The notes under the pieces are model-generated. The model was not told the DNA's origin. It ran no database searches and saw only the letters and a program-made list of their open reading frames with translations. From Albula goreensis (Eukaryota > Chordata > Actinopteri > Albuliformes > Albulidae), in contig CM040755.1 of NCBI GenBank assembly GCA_022829145.1, positions 24,357,063-24,421,062 on the forward strand: 64,000 bases of DNA, in the 5' to 3' direction. Both the position numbers and the translations under genes were made by a program. How positions within the stretch are numbered: position 1 is the stretch's first letter; the number at the start of each line of letters is the position of its first letter. Positions 37,001 to 47,300 of the stretch are shown here, piece after piece.

Positions 37001-37473
37001 ACAGTGCTGGATACATTCTGAACAAAAGGCAAAATTGATGGTTATCTGAGTTGTTCCTGTCACTAACTATCCTTATGCTTTTTATAGCTGCACTCTTTAT
37101 TGAAATCCTATGACATCAACCCATTAACTGAAAGGGCCACGTGTTTCAACAGGTACCTGATAGTTGGTGGGAGACTCCATCGCACTTTTCTTCCTCTACA
37201 ACAGAAAATCAGACAAAGAGATACAAACCCAGAAGTAGTACTGTCATTATGTCTCATCAATTTTAAAATGACACCAAAACATAAACAATAAACCAAAATA
37301 CTGACTCATTTTTCATTTATATTTAAAGGCTAAATGACATTGTAATTAGACATAGGGACATACCCTAGCACAGCTCCCAAAGAATAATTGTTCTTTCTGG
37401 TCTTACCATTTTGGCAGGACACATTTTTCCAGAAAACAAACAGGAATATCATGATAGGGGGAGAGGTCTTCAT
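22019..37473 (-). CDS. Adhesion GPCR, ADGRG3/ADGRG5-like, copy B
   Basis: Tandem paralogue of copy A with the same exon plan: 37473-37407, 37195-37157, 36838-36766, 35894-35741, 30666-30535, 30444-30337, 29969-29921, 29653-29559, 28955-28840, 27584-27316, 26374-26272, 25294-25008, 22113-22019. These give 528 aa in one open frame. The signal peptide matches copy A. Exons 2-4 (residues about 23-111) differ strongly. Exons 5-13 (rest of GAIN, GPS with HL|T, 7TM, tail) are nearly identical. Differences in the core include F for C327 in TM3, V for A in the third intracellular loop (KSQVRKD), ECL3 longer by three residues (LPTHCSN), and A for V in the tail. C77 is present, while copy A has C32 and C87 instead. 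Sequons N71, N76 and N109 of copy A are missing. Like copy A, an upstream 5' UTR exon is implied but not located. Intron 4 holds a Gypsy relic and intron 12 a Tigger relic. Confidence 0.87.
22262..22385. mobile_element. MITE-like remnant, copy B
   Basis: Contains GGGTCAGGTTTGACCC near 22278 and a related GGTCA...TTTAACCC segment about 75 bp later, forming imperfect inverted ends. It is shared with 3425-3545 in unit A. It lies in the last intron of GPCR copy B, just upstream of the terminal exon. Confidence 0.4.
23400..24250 (-). mobile_element. Tigger/pogo-like transposase relic
   Basis: Minus-strand frames carry a decayed pogo-superfamily DDE transposase: CKDHVTLLFCVNKTETHKLKP, then GKSLSPLCFHHVKMKSLLFEYT, then a segment with FVPAIRAHLRKQKLEHKA and LLLLDNCPTHPP, where DN is the second catalytic Asp. 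A TGA interrupts the following part, which still shows PQNTTSMI before a last segment near 23580-23420. Several frameshifts are needed, so it is dead. The insert is absent from the same intron of copy A, so it arrived after the duplication or was lost there. Confidence 0.75.
32740..34905 (-). mobile_element. Gypsy (Ty3-type) retrotransposon pol relic in intron 4 of GPCR copy B
   Basis: Minus-strand sequence at about 34667-34455 reads like the start of a Gypsy reverse transcriptase: DIDVGEHSLINQHPC, NATKRAAMQTETKYV and LAVPRSSAWSSSCIVVPKQD. Downstream, frames broken by stops continue through PLPHMEDCVDKVESARFVSKL to the catalytic YLDDIVIY box near 34170. Sequence on either side, including a T-rich block with AATAAATAGG at about 32890, may be LTR material, but matching LTRs were not identified. 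The outer limits are approximate. Copy A has no such insert. Confidence 0.65.
36060..36650 (+). mobile_element. L2/CR1-like LINE remnant, copy B
   Basis: The plus strand keeps a decayed reverse-transcriptase-type YADG segment near 36115, then PWFRSGLALLMPYC, and then the same 3' end as copy A (NRWNELLVTIM, LKTHLFKLHLA). It includes a 5' part that copy A lost and lacks a middle part that copy A kept, so the two copies decayed separately. It lies in intron 3 of GPCR copy B. Confidence 0.65.
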
Positions 37474-39807
37474 CCTGGCAGAAAGATGTCAGATTAAACA
37501 GAATGATATCTCAGGTTTTTCCTCTACAACCACTGCATCAGCAGCTAAGTTAGAAATCAGCAGCTTCTTCATTATGGCAGGCATCACAGAACAGTTCATG
37601 AATGCTTATAATGAACTACTTAATGGTTAATGGGAATTTCAGTTTTAGGAAGCAAAGGTCTCATGTGGTTACCAGTTATCTGCAGAATCAAATATAAAAT
37701 TAAGGAGTGGAGGGTCTATTTGTGGAAGATTTCTTTGGGCTCTCAGCAGCAGAAACAATGCACATTTTGACCACTTCAGTTGAACCACACATTTATATTC
37801 ACAATGAATATCAGTCATATGTATGCGTGGATTCCAACAAAAACAAAGCCACCCTTGCATTCAAAGAAAACCATCAATTGAGACATGCATGAATTGTTCA
37901 AGTCTGGTATTCACTGGTTGATGTATCTGCATTTTGAAAGTCCTCTATATATTTTAAAACAGGCCAAAAACAAATTCAATCAACCAAAACACCACCAAGA
38001 AAGAATATGGATATTTATGGCCAAAAATAAGTACCATTAACTCAGATTGTATGTGTGAGGGAGTCCCGGCAGCGGTTGGAGCAGCAATTGATTGGCAGGA
38101 GACAAAAGTAAACCCAAGTTTATTTACAGGAGACATGCAGATGAAAAAAAATCCAAAAAACCAGTGCAAAATATTTACAGATGACGAACACTACAACAAT
38201 ACATATGACCATAACTAGACTCCAAAAAGTACAAAATAACAAAAACACTGACACATACACGGTAGGCTATGCCCATTAGCCCTACTAAGGCAAGCTGCTG
38301 CATTGCCAGAGCACCCACATAGCTCACTCACAAAACACTAAAACCTCCCAACACTTTTTTTTTTTTGCTTAAATAGCCACAGCCCTGCCCCAGGGATTCC
38401 ATTACAAATTATTAACATAATAATTCATATGTATGCATTGCTGATTACAGATAAGTGGTAGCAATGTTTTTTAATTCCCCCTTTAAATTTTTTCTACATG
38501 GCATCTCCCAACCAAATATCATCAGTTTTTGGTCTGTGGTCTACATGCAAATAACCTGAGCATTATTAAAATATATTAAAATAAAGATTTAAGAGAATGC
38601 TATCCCCAGGTCATGCATCACTTTTACTCCATGACAGTGTGTTTTTACAAATATCATCAGTTTGTCTGAAAATACTGGCTTCTCTGTATAAACCACAGAC
38701 CTGACAGTGATCCTTTGCATTGACATCACTACTGTCTGATCCAATCAACTTACAGATGAAGAGGATATGAGACCACGTTTGTTTGTCCATGTTGTGAGGT
38801 TTTCTAACTGACAATAATATACACATACCCCTGACAAGAAAACATCAAACTCTACTTTAAAGAAAACTGGACTGTAAAGGTGGGCAACTCTATTGCTGAT
38901 TAAAAGCTAGACATGTTATAAAAGCCCTTTGCCTTTTTTTAAGTTGGTTGAGACATGAGACACAACAATATCTAATAATTAAGCAAATTTGTGATGGAGT
39001 AGCTCCAGGATCTGTTATGAGCTCACTAACCCCACAAACACATATTATAATATCAGAATGGCTGTGTCCCTAACAAACACAAAAAAGGATTCAAACTGTC
39101 TCAAATCTCTTTACTCTGATATCTTTTGGAGGTGTGAAAACAGAAAATGACGTTGATGCTGAAAATTTACACCCCCTCCCCCATTTATTGTAGCCTGATA
39201 TGCAATATTATCATAAGCAAATATTTACGATCTGAGTTGGTCAGTCCATATCTATTCTTTAATGTCATTTGAGGTCACATAGTGTAAAGCATAACTTTGC
39301 CATCAGCCATTTTCACTTACATAAATAGACTGCAATAAATGTTTCATTATGAACAATGGTCTTACTGAACTCTTGAATTACCCCATCTTTACAGGCACTG
39401 GTCTTAAATAAGCCAACAGCTTCAGTCAAATACATTAAAATTGTAATATGTCATCCTTTATCTGTTCATGTTTATCTATCTGCATATCAGTCTATCTGAA
39501 TTTCTGTTTAATTGTCATCTGTAAAAAAATTTCTGTGTATTTTTATTTTGTGCTGAAGTGTTGCCTGTGTATTTTTCCATACAAGTTATAGTTTGTGCCA
39601 GTGAAGTGTTGCCTGGGTCATTTAGTAAAAAAAACGTTTTTATTTAATTAAATTAGTTAACATTTTATTTTGATATCCAGCAACCAGTTAGAACAATCGG
39701 CAAAATCACTTTTATTCCCCGTTTAAATTAATGGAAATGCAGATATTCGACTAACTTATAATAAAAAATGAATAGTGCATTAAAGTATACACATTTCTAA
39801 ATACATG
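37474..39807. other. Upstream region of GPCR copy B
   Basis: AT-rich and collinear with 14730-16464. It includes a block at about 38040-38400 (starting near GGGAGTCCCGGCAGCGG), absent from unit A, that looks like a retroelement end or solo LTR, with a TTTATTTACAG motif and a T-run at 38348. No gene is seen, and a GPCR 5' UTR exon is expected here or upstream. Confidence 0.4.
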
Positions 39808-41703
39808 CTCAGGGTCAGGATAGTAGTATTTGGATCCAGAGAGGAAGAAGACAGTTTTACACAGCTGATTTTGCTTGGATGCTGCAGCAGGTATGAGAGA
39901 TTTATCTCTTGTGCAGAGACACGTTCAGGATCTTGCAGCTTTCGTTCACATGACACAGCCAAAAGTTCTGATGGTAATTGTGGACACCTATGCTACATTT
40001 TTAAACTCAGGAAGTAATGTGTCTTTCATATTTAGAGAAGTTGTCACACCACAAACCGTTGCTGTGAACGGAAAGAGGTTGGTTTTCCTTTTGGGTTTTA
40101 CAAATTGTCTTTGTCATGAATAGCGTTTTACCCGATTAATGTACTATTAATCTACTATCAATAACTTCCTCTTAAATAAAGTCAACATTATCTGTAGTAC
40201 TTATATATTTTGTACATTTTGTTATATGTATAATGCACCATATTGTTAAGGTCTTCCAATGGTGACACTACGAATAACATTCTATTTAATCTAAAATATA
40301 TAATCTATAAAATATATTGGCTATTCAACTCAATGTGCAAAAGAATAAAATCTTACCCGGTTCACTGGAAGGCAGCTGTAGGTTTTCTTCAATTACATGT
40401 ATGTTGTAGACAAATTCGTCTCTGTTGTTCTCTGAAAACCAAAAATATCTATGTGTTTGAGGCTGAAAAACAACCTTATTACTGTTTATCATTGTGTGTA
40501 ATTTAACTGATAAAATTGCAGAAGTGTCATTTAACAAACAGAACACTGAACAAGCCCCAACATGATAACTGACCAGAGGGTTTAGAAGTTGAGGTTCAGC
40601 AAAATACTCCACCTTTGTAACTACAGCAATGGTTTACTTCCAAATATATTTCACTCTTCATTTTAAAACCTAAAAATATCATTTTCAACAGTTATTTAGT
40701 ATGTGGAATTCACAGGGGGTGAACAAAACAACAGAAATACTTCAAAGTATATGAATATCAAGTAACTAATATGGAATACAACCACCGTTTGCCTTCAGAA
40801 CTCCTTCAGTCCTCCTTTGAATGCTGTCATACAAGTTCTGAACTGTGTGGTGGGATATTGTAGTATTCTTCAAGAAAGACTGCAGCTCTATGGGAGATGA
40901 AAGTGGTGGAGATATACTTCACGCTCTTCTCTGTAGACGTTCAAACAAATGTTAAATGGTGTTTAGATCTGGTGACTGTGGAGGCCATGGAAGTCATAAA
41001 ACTGTTCATAAAACTCCTCTTGATTGTTTTTAGAAATGTACAGGGAGCATCATGAAGGAACAGTGTTTGCTTGACACTGCGATCCACCTGGATTTGTAAA
41101 ATGGCCTCATATATATTTGCTGTTGTACAACCGTGAGATGGCTGACAACACCATTGGGGGGGGCTGTCTGGAGGAAAGTCACACCATTGAATAGGCTCCA
41201 ACACCCACACATTCTCACCCACGCCCCACACAAGGTTCAAACACAAAAAAGATAAGGGTGTCATATAGATTGGTCTACACTGCAGTGCTAGCCCCCCCCT
41301 CCCCCATCCTAAAATAAGAATAAACTTTGCTCAAGCCTCAACTATAATTATACTGATTCTAGGTAAACAGGTCTCTGTCCCTGCCATGAAATATGTCAAT
41401 ACTCTCAGCAGTAAAATGGTCCAGCACCTTGGACTGAACCCCGTTCACTGTGGGATTCCTGTGGTGACTAATATTCACTCAAGAACGTTACGTCACATTA
41501 GAGAGGGGTCCTGACTGGACTATATCAATCAACACAGTTATGCTCCTAGACTTCAGTGGATGTATTACCTGAAATCATGTTTATTTGAATCAGGACGTAC
41601 TGAAGTATTCTAAAAAGATTCTCCATATCCAAATGAAGAGGAGCTTCCTGGAACAGCATCCACAAAAGCACATGCAAAATCAACTGCTGCAGGTCACATT
41701 CAT
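39808..41703 (-). pseudogene. Chain of three phase-compatible orphan exons, unit B
   Basis: Three open exons with good splice signals chain in phase on the minus strand. 41703-41569 (135 bp) encodes ECDLQQLILHVLLWMLFQEA onward and has a TTTCTAG acceptor and CAG|GTAATA donor. 40431-40357 (75 bp) encodes NNRDEFVYNIHVIEENLQLP onward, with a TTTTCAG acceptor and CGG|GTAAGA donor. 39967-39808 (160 bp) encodes LLAVSCERKLQDPERVSAQE onward. The last exon has lost its donor (GAG|CAT instead of GAG|GTA as in unit A). The helical first exon resembles the alpha-helical part of a GAIN domain, so this may be a relic of a longer adhesion GPCR ectodomain. It could equally be an unrelated decayed gene. A Tc1 relic lies in the first intron. 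Confidence 0.45.
40715..41290 (-). mobile_element. Tc1/mariner-type transposase relic, unit B
   Basis: Minus-strand frames show a decayed Tc1-like transposase tail: ANIYEAILQIQVDRSVKQTL, then FLHDAPC (the second catalytic Asp region), then a frameshifted DFHGLHSHQI segment matching the usual WPSQSPDL region. The element end near 40715 (CAGGGGGTGAACAAAACAAC) is shared with unit A. Confidence 0.65.
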
Positions 41704-42053
41704 CTAGAAAGGCATAAAAATAAACACCATACCAGATGTTGGAATACACAATTAATAATGTAATAATGATACATTTTAACAAAAATGAAGACTGAGAAGA
41801 CAACTTAGCAGGGATATTTTAATGTAACATCTATAGGCAGCTAAGGTTCTTATATGCGATTGTTGGTATATGTTGACAGTGACAAGGTTTGCACAAGTGC
41901 ATCACATGCATCACAATTCAAATGAGCTTTATTTGTACAACCGTACATCAGCATATTATTGTCAAAGCAATCATTTACATGAACTGTAAATAAACAGTTA
42001 ATACAAGAGACATACACACATGCATACACACTCTCTCTGTCTCTTTCTCTCTG

Positions 42054-42057
<4 letters not shown>

Positions 42058-42092
<35 letters not shown>
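42058..42092. repeat. CA microsatellite
   Basis: About 17 uninterrupted CA dinucleotides, preceded by a CTCTCTGTCTCTTTCTCT stretch. It lies between the orphan exons and the mmp15 promoter. Confidence 0.97.
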
Positions 42093-42093
<1 letters not shown>

Positions 42094-43495
42094 CTTAACC
42101 ACCATTTAAAGTCTTTGAGCCGGAGTTGAACATATTCAGTGCTCATTCAAATTTCAGCAGAGTCTGGTTTCCTAAGTACCTGTGAAAAATGATACATTTA
42201 ACTTCAAGAAAACCTGCAGAGCACTGCAGCTGTCAATGTTGTTCTTAGACCAAGAGGAAAAATAAGTTGTTGCTTATTTCTGCTTTTTTGGATGGTTTTG
42301 GTTCTCATACCAAAAACTCTAAATATAACTTAGATGTTCCTATGTATACTGTGCTGTGCTGAACCTGCTCACTTCTCTCAGTCAGTATATGCAGTCAGCT
42401 GCACTGCTATCCGTGCAGATACTCTTGTTAAACCTCTTGTTAACCTAGAATCTACTCTGCGTTATCAAAATTACCAAGATTCATTTACCCGCGATTGCTA
42501 TTAATGCCACAAGGGGGCACTGCTTCAAGACAAATCATTTAAAAATCATAAAACTGAGTCTCTGTCATGCCTTGTCTCCTGTACCAGTGGCTGTGATAAC
42601 TCTCACATGCAAATAATTTGTTGATTCACTTATATCTGAGTTAAAGAAGATGTGATCTTGTTCGTACAGACTTGTGGTTGGCACTGTTATCAGAGGAGAG
42701 CACAGCACGAGGAACAGATGGTTTTTGGTGTTTCAGCATCGGCCAGAGAGTCAAAACACCTTGTTTACAAGAGCAAAAATTTAAATGATATCACAAAAAC
42801 GTGTACACCCCCAGCGACTGAAATGGTCCACCCCTGAAATATAGTTTTGATAGTATTGATTATAATGTGCAACTACTTAAAATCTATGATAAGGTAATTT
42901 TGCTGTTAGGGTGCATCACTGCACAAAAGCTGATACCTTAACTTTATTTTTCTACCTATCAAATGTCAGACTACCCTATGTGAAAGTATTTCATTTATGT
43001 GGTATCTAAGGTAAAGGTTAACCTCTCGACAGTAGGCGTATTCACTCAAGGAAAATAAAATGTAACTGACATTGTAGTTATAAATACACAGAGTATTAAA
43101 TGATTCCATCCATCTTCCAAAAATGCACAAAATATAAAGCAGGAAAATACAGTGGTAAGTAAGAATGATATACCAGTTACATGACATAGAAAGTTTTTTA
43201 CATGTGTTAGCTGAACAATGTGTTGTGAAAAAATGACAGTATATTGCTCAACATCTGTAGGCCTACTTGTCAAACATTATTTCATGTTTTTTTTATTATT
43301 ATTAAATGGCATTTTATGTAATGCATACATTATGTTCCATAAAATGAACCTCCACATTGTATGAAGTTGGGTTAGTTAGCTGGCTATTGACATAAAAACT
43401 GAGAAGCTGTCATCCAAAAATATATGTATCTATACAACCTGCTGTATTCGGTTTGAAAAGTGATATTGATTTACTGTATGCAGGACTAAGCCAAT

Positions 43496-43525
43496 CCCCC
43501 ACCCCACCCCACCCCACCCCACCCC
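43496..43525. repeat. CCCCA pentanucleotide tract upstream of mmp15
   Basis: Six consecutive C-runs of four or five bases separated by single A bases, directly followed by CTATTGGGGGG, which holds an inverted CCAAT box. The minus strand fits the G-quadruplex pattern. It lies about 0.8 kb before the mmp15 start codon in the divergent region between the two genes. Confidence 0.85.
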
Positions 43526-44314
43526 TATTGGGGGGAGTGGCTGAAGGCACAAAGGAGACTGGACAGTTAGCCGCCAGGCCTGGTGGTGAGGTGCACGAGT
43601 GGAGAATATCAAGGGAAAAAAAAAAACCTACATTTTAACTGGCGAAGAACCATTTCATTAAAACTGCATGCAAGTCTGAGCCGGGTTATCATTTATTGCT
43701 TTAGCAGTAACAGTAAGCATCTAGCACCATACAAATAACTTATAAAATTTGCTGCTCGGTGCGCGTAAAGGGGCTCCTACTGGAACGAAGGAAATACAAG
43801 GACTTCGACTTGTAATTCAGACCTTTCTTTTTCGTCCACAGCAACGAAAGCATTTTCGAAATAGACATTTAGCAATCTTACTGGGTGACACCGAGCTGCC
43901 GAAGAAGTTCAGCGAGTGTGCTGCCAGAACTCTGCCTGATTGGGCCATTTCGGAACACTCCCTCGGGATTCTTGCAGGACTCGTTAATTCGAATTGAAGA
44001 GACGTTTGGAAAACGTGTGGTTTTGAAGAGATTAAGAGGAGAATATATAACAAAGATATGAAAAGTCCTACCGGAACGCTGTTGACGTGATTGAAAGCGA
44101 AGAATGACACACAGGATCGCTTGTAGTTTTAGGATTTAATGCCCCAGTTTCAACAGTTGCATACTTTTACCGAAGAAAACGTTTTTCTACAGAGGGGAGA
44201 GCATATATCTCACCAAAGAAAGTTTTGTCTGCTTAGTCACCTCCCGCTTGTCCTTGTCAAGCGTCGTGGACTGACTGAGTTGCCCACTCAGCTCGGTAGC
44301 AGTCTGTGGAGAAG
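43526..44314 (+). promoter_or_regulatory. Likely mmp15 promoter and 5' UTR
   Basis: The region just before the mmp15 start codon is richer in G and C and in CpG (for example TCGGTGCGCG near 43756) than the AT-rich DNA to its left. An inverted CCAAT box is at about 43527-43531. The transcription start cannot be fixed from sequence; a TATATAA at about 44043 is possible but unproven. The final codons before the ATG (44306-44314) are open, but GTG at 44306 is not a plausible start, so ATG 44315 was chosen. Unit A lacks this whole region. Confidence 0.5.
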
Positions 44315-47300
44315 ATGGCATCCTTATGGAAGTGCTTCACTCAGTTATTCTTGACCCTGGTCTCGGTCATATGCATCCTGTCTGTGAGAAACTTTGGAAC
44401 GCATGCGGCCGAAGATGACGCTTTCAACGCCGAGGTAATAATTTTGTTTTTAAGGGTTAATCAGCCAAGAATTTACCTTTATGTTCAGTGTAACATGGCA
44501 TGCCCCTACATAGTTCCTAAACGCAGTGTTAAACTTTGCAGTTATGTGCGCAGAGATAGTTATTGTGACTGAATTCTGAAAAATCTGGATGAATCTGGAA
44601 AACACCTTTATTCATGGCAATGATTTCATTCGAAGTTGTTACTGTTGTAACATTGTAGGAGAAAGTATGTAGTATATTTGGTGGCAATAAAGAAAAATGA
44701 GTGGAATATGTTTGATGGTAGTGCTGTATATGGATAGGGAACAGAGTTTGTTATTCAGAGGTTGCAGGTTCAATTCAAAAGGTTGTACATTACCATTCTG
44801 ATTGGCACAATTGTACTTAACCTTAAAATGTTCAACAAAGTAAATATATGTAAATAGTTCCAGAAAATGTTATTCTGTCAGTTTGTAAATTCAGCTTTTA
44901 ATAATTGTATTACTGACTTCTGTGCCACTCACTGTGGTGAAGGGGAATATCTGCATTGTATCATCCCATAGAAGCACTGTACTGTGGTTGTGTCAGCCGC
45001 ACAGACTGTTGGGAAGTCCTTTTATTGTAGACGACCTTCATTTTGTAAGTGCCTGTAGGTGATAAAATTGGTAAGACATAGCGGCTTGTGGGTTTTCATC
45101 AGGGGCCATGTGCTGTGTCTGTTCACATCAGGAGATCAGCCACTGTCACACACTTGTTCATGCTGAAGGAAAGCATGAGGGAAGGGACAGATCTGTCAGT
45201 TTCGAGTGGCTCTGCCTCTCTGTGGGGCTCCCTTGCACCCACCTCCCTGTCTCATTCCGTCCTGTTCCCTAACTCTTTTATCTACCCCATCACTGCTGTC
45301 CTGCACCCACCTCCCTGTCTCATTCTGTCCTGTTCCTTAACTCTTTTAGGTACCCTATTACCACTCTCCTCATTCAGTTCTCCTGCAGCTTGGATCTGTC
45401 TCCATGTTGTGTAGATTTGAACTTTTTTGAAGGGGACCTGTTATTTGAAAGGGGGGGCGGGTAAGTAAGCGAGAGACATAGTGACTGGGCAAGTGTGTAT
45501 GGGTGCATATACATAAGAAAGCATGCATACATGTCTGTGTTTTTGGAACACTTTGTCGACACTCCAGAAACGTCTCAATGCTAAAAACAAGGTTTCATGC
45601 AGGAAGCCAGAAAGCCACCCACGGGCCAGGTATTGCAGCCAAGACACAGGGCCGTGGGTTTGTCTGTATCCGGTCACCATGCCTCTGGTGGCCACCGAGG
45701 CCATGATGTGGGCAGAACTCTGTCATTGGTAACTTGGTGGTGGGCAGGACAGTAGTGCGGTCAGCTAACCACATTGGCATGCCAACACTGGCTGGCAGAC
45801 GGAGAGTCTCAGCTGCGACAGTTTCCAAGGAATATAGCATGAGTCAATCACAGACGAGGACCCGTTCTGCATGGGATAGAGATGAAAATGAAAGTGGTTC
45901 ATCGCACTCTCCTCCTTCTCTATCTGGACCATATGTCCATCTGAGAGCCTGCCGGTTCCATCAACCTAGTGCAGTCACAACCCCCATTTATCAGAGTGGA
46001 CGTAGACCTACAAGAGGACATCCTAATCGCAGTGATCATACTCCTCTCATCCCTAGTGTTGCAGTTCAGCCTGAGGGACATGGGAGCCATGTAGAGGCAG
46101 GAAGACAAATGGACAAGCAGAGGACAAAAATACCTGGCAGGAAGTCATGGTGAGAAGTTAGATAGGTGGACATGCAAATAAGGCTGTGTCGGCGGAGCCT
46201 GTGGTGTAGTGAATGTCCCGATGTGGGCAGCTGCTCAGTTCCAGCTATGCTCCAGACATTTCCAGGCCATACCCTCTGAAACCAGACACTGTCCTGCAGG
46301 TGTCTCCTGCCTGCCCCTTACTTTGTCTCATCTGAGATGGAGCACTGCCTCCCAGACATTGGATTGAGATTCACTCGTCCTCTGTCTAAGACCACCCACA
46401 GATTAACTTTATGCCATGCACACTGTACACAGAGTCAAGACAGACCAACCTTACACTATCCACACACTGTACACAAAGTCAACACGGACTGATCTTATAG
46501 TGATCACACACTGTCCATTGACTCAACACAGATGGAGTACATACCTAGAAAGACTAGAGATGCCCACAGACTTACAATAGAATGAACAAAGCCTTTGTCT
46601 GACCCCAGTATACATTTATAAATGGAAGAACAACTGTTTCCCTAGCTGTCTTTACACAATAAATCTTCACCATAATTCAACAAGGTGCTGGCTTCAATGT
46701 CATGCTTCCAAAAATCCACTGCATTGAAACAGTTTGCATGGGTTTACACGGCAGCACATGCCACACACAGAAACACCAGTAAGTACTTAAATAGAGTGCT
46801 GTTCCTTTGTGGTGACAATCCTCCCACTTTGTCTTATAGTCAGAGAGGATTCCACATGAGAGATATCCTGTGGTCCCTGGGACTAGGGGGGTTTTGGGTT
46901 GGGAGGTATGTTTAGGAGATATCAATGCCTATTACCAGCACCCCCTTCTCTCAGAAGCCGAAGAATAGAAGAGTTTGTTTTGGGCACTAGACTGTGTGGG
47001 CACCATTTGTCTATGGCTGTATGTATGCTAATTTTGGTCGATTACAGTTTGGTTAGTTAGTTCATATCTGCCAATGCGCAAGTCACTGAAAATAAACATC
47101 CATTTTTCTTTGAGTCTAATTGGTACATGGTCCATGTTTGTCCCTCTCAAAAGCACCTGGGCTGCCCACTGTAAATGTATTAAATTACACACATATCCAC
47201 GTCACAAAATTCTCATTTACGCATCATGATTCTCCCTTCCTGTCAGCTAGCCCACAGCTCCTGCAGTAGAGGGAAGTGGTGAATGTGAAGAGGGGAATGT

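Noticed and set aside
44306..44314. Upstream in-frame GTG as start of mmp15 (MEKMASLWK)
   Set aside because: GTG is not a normal start in vertebrates. ATG at 44315 follows directly and begins a good signal peptide.
45734..46153. Plus-strand open frame of 139 codons in mmp15 intron 1
   Set aside because: Low-complexity, no recognisable family, no splice signals or start context. Probably chance.
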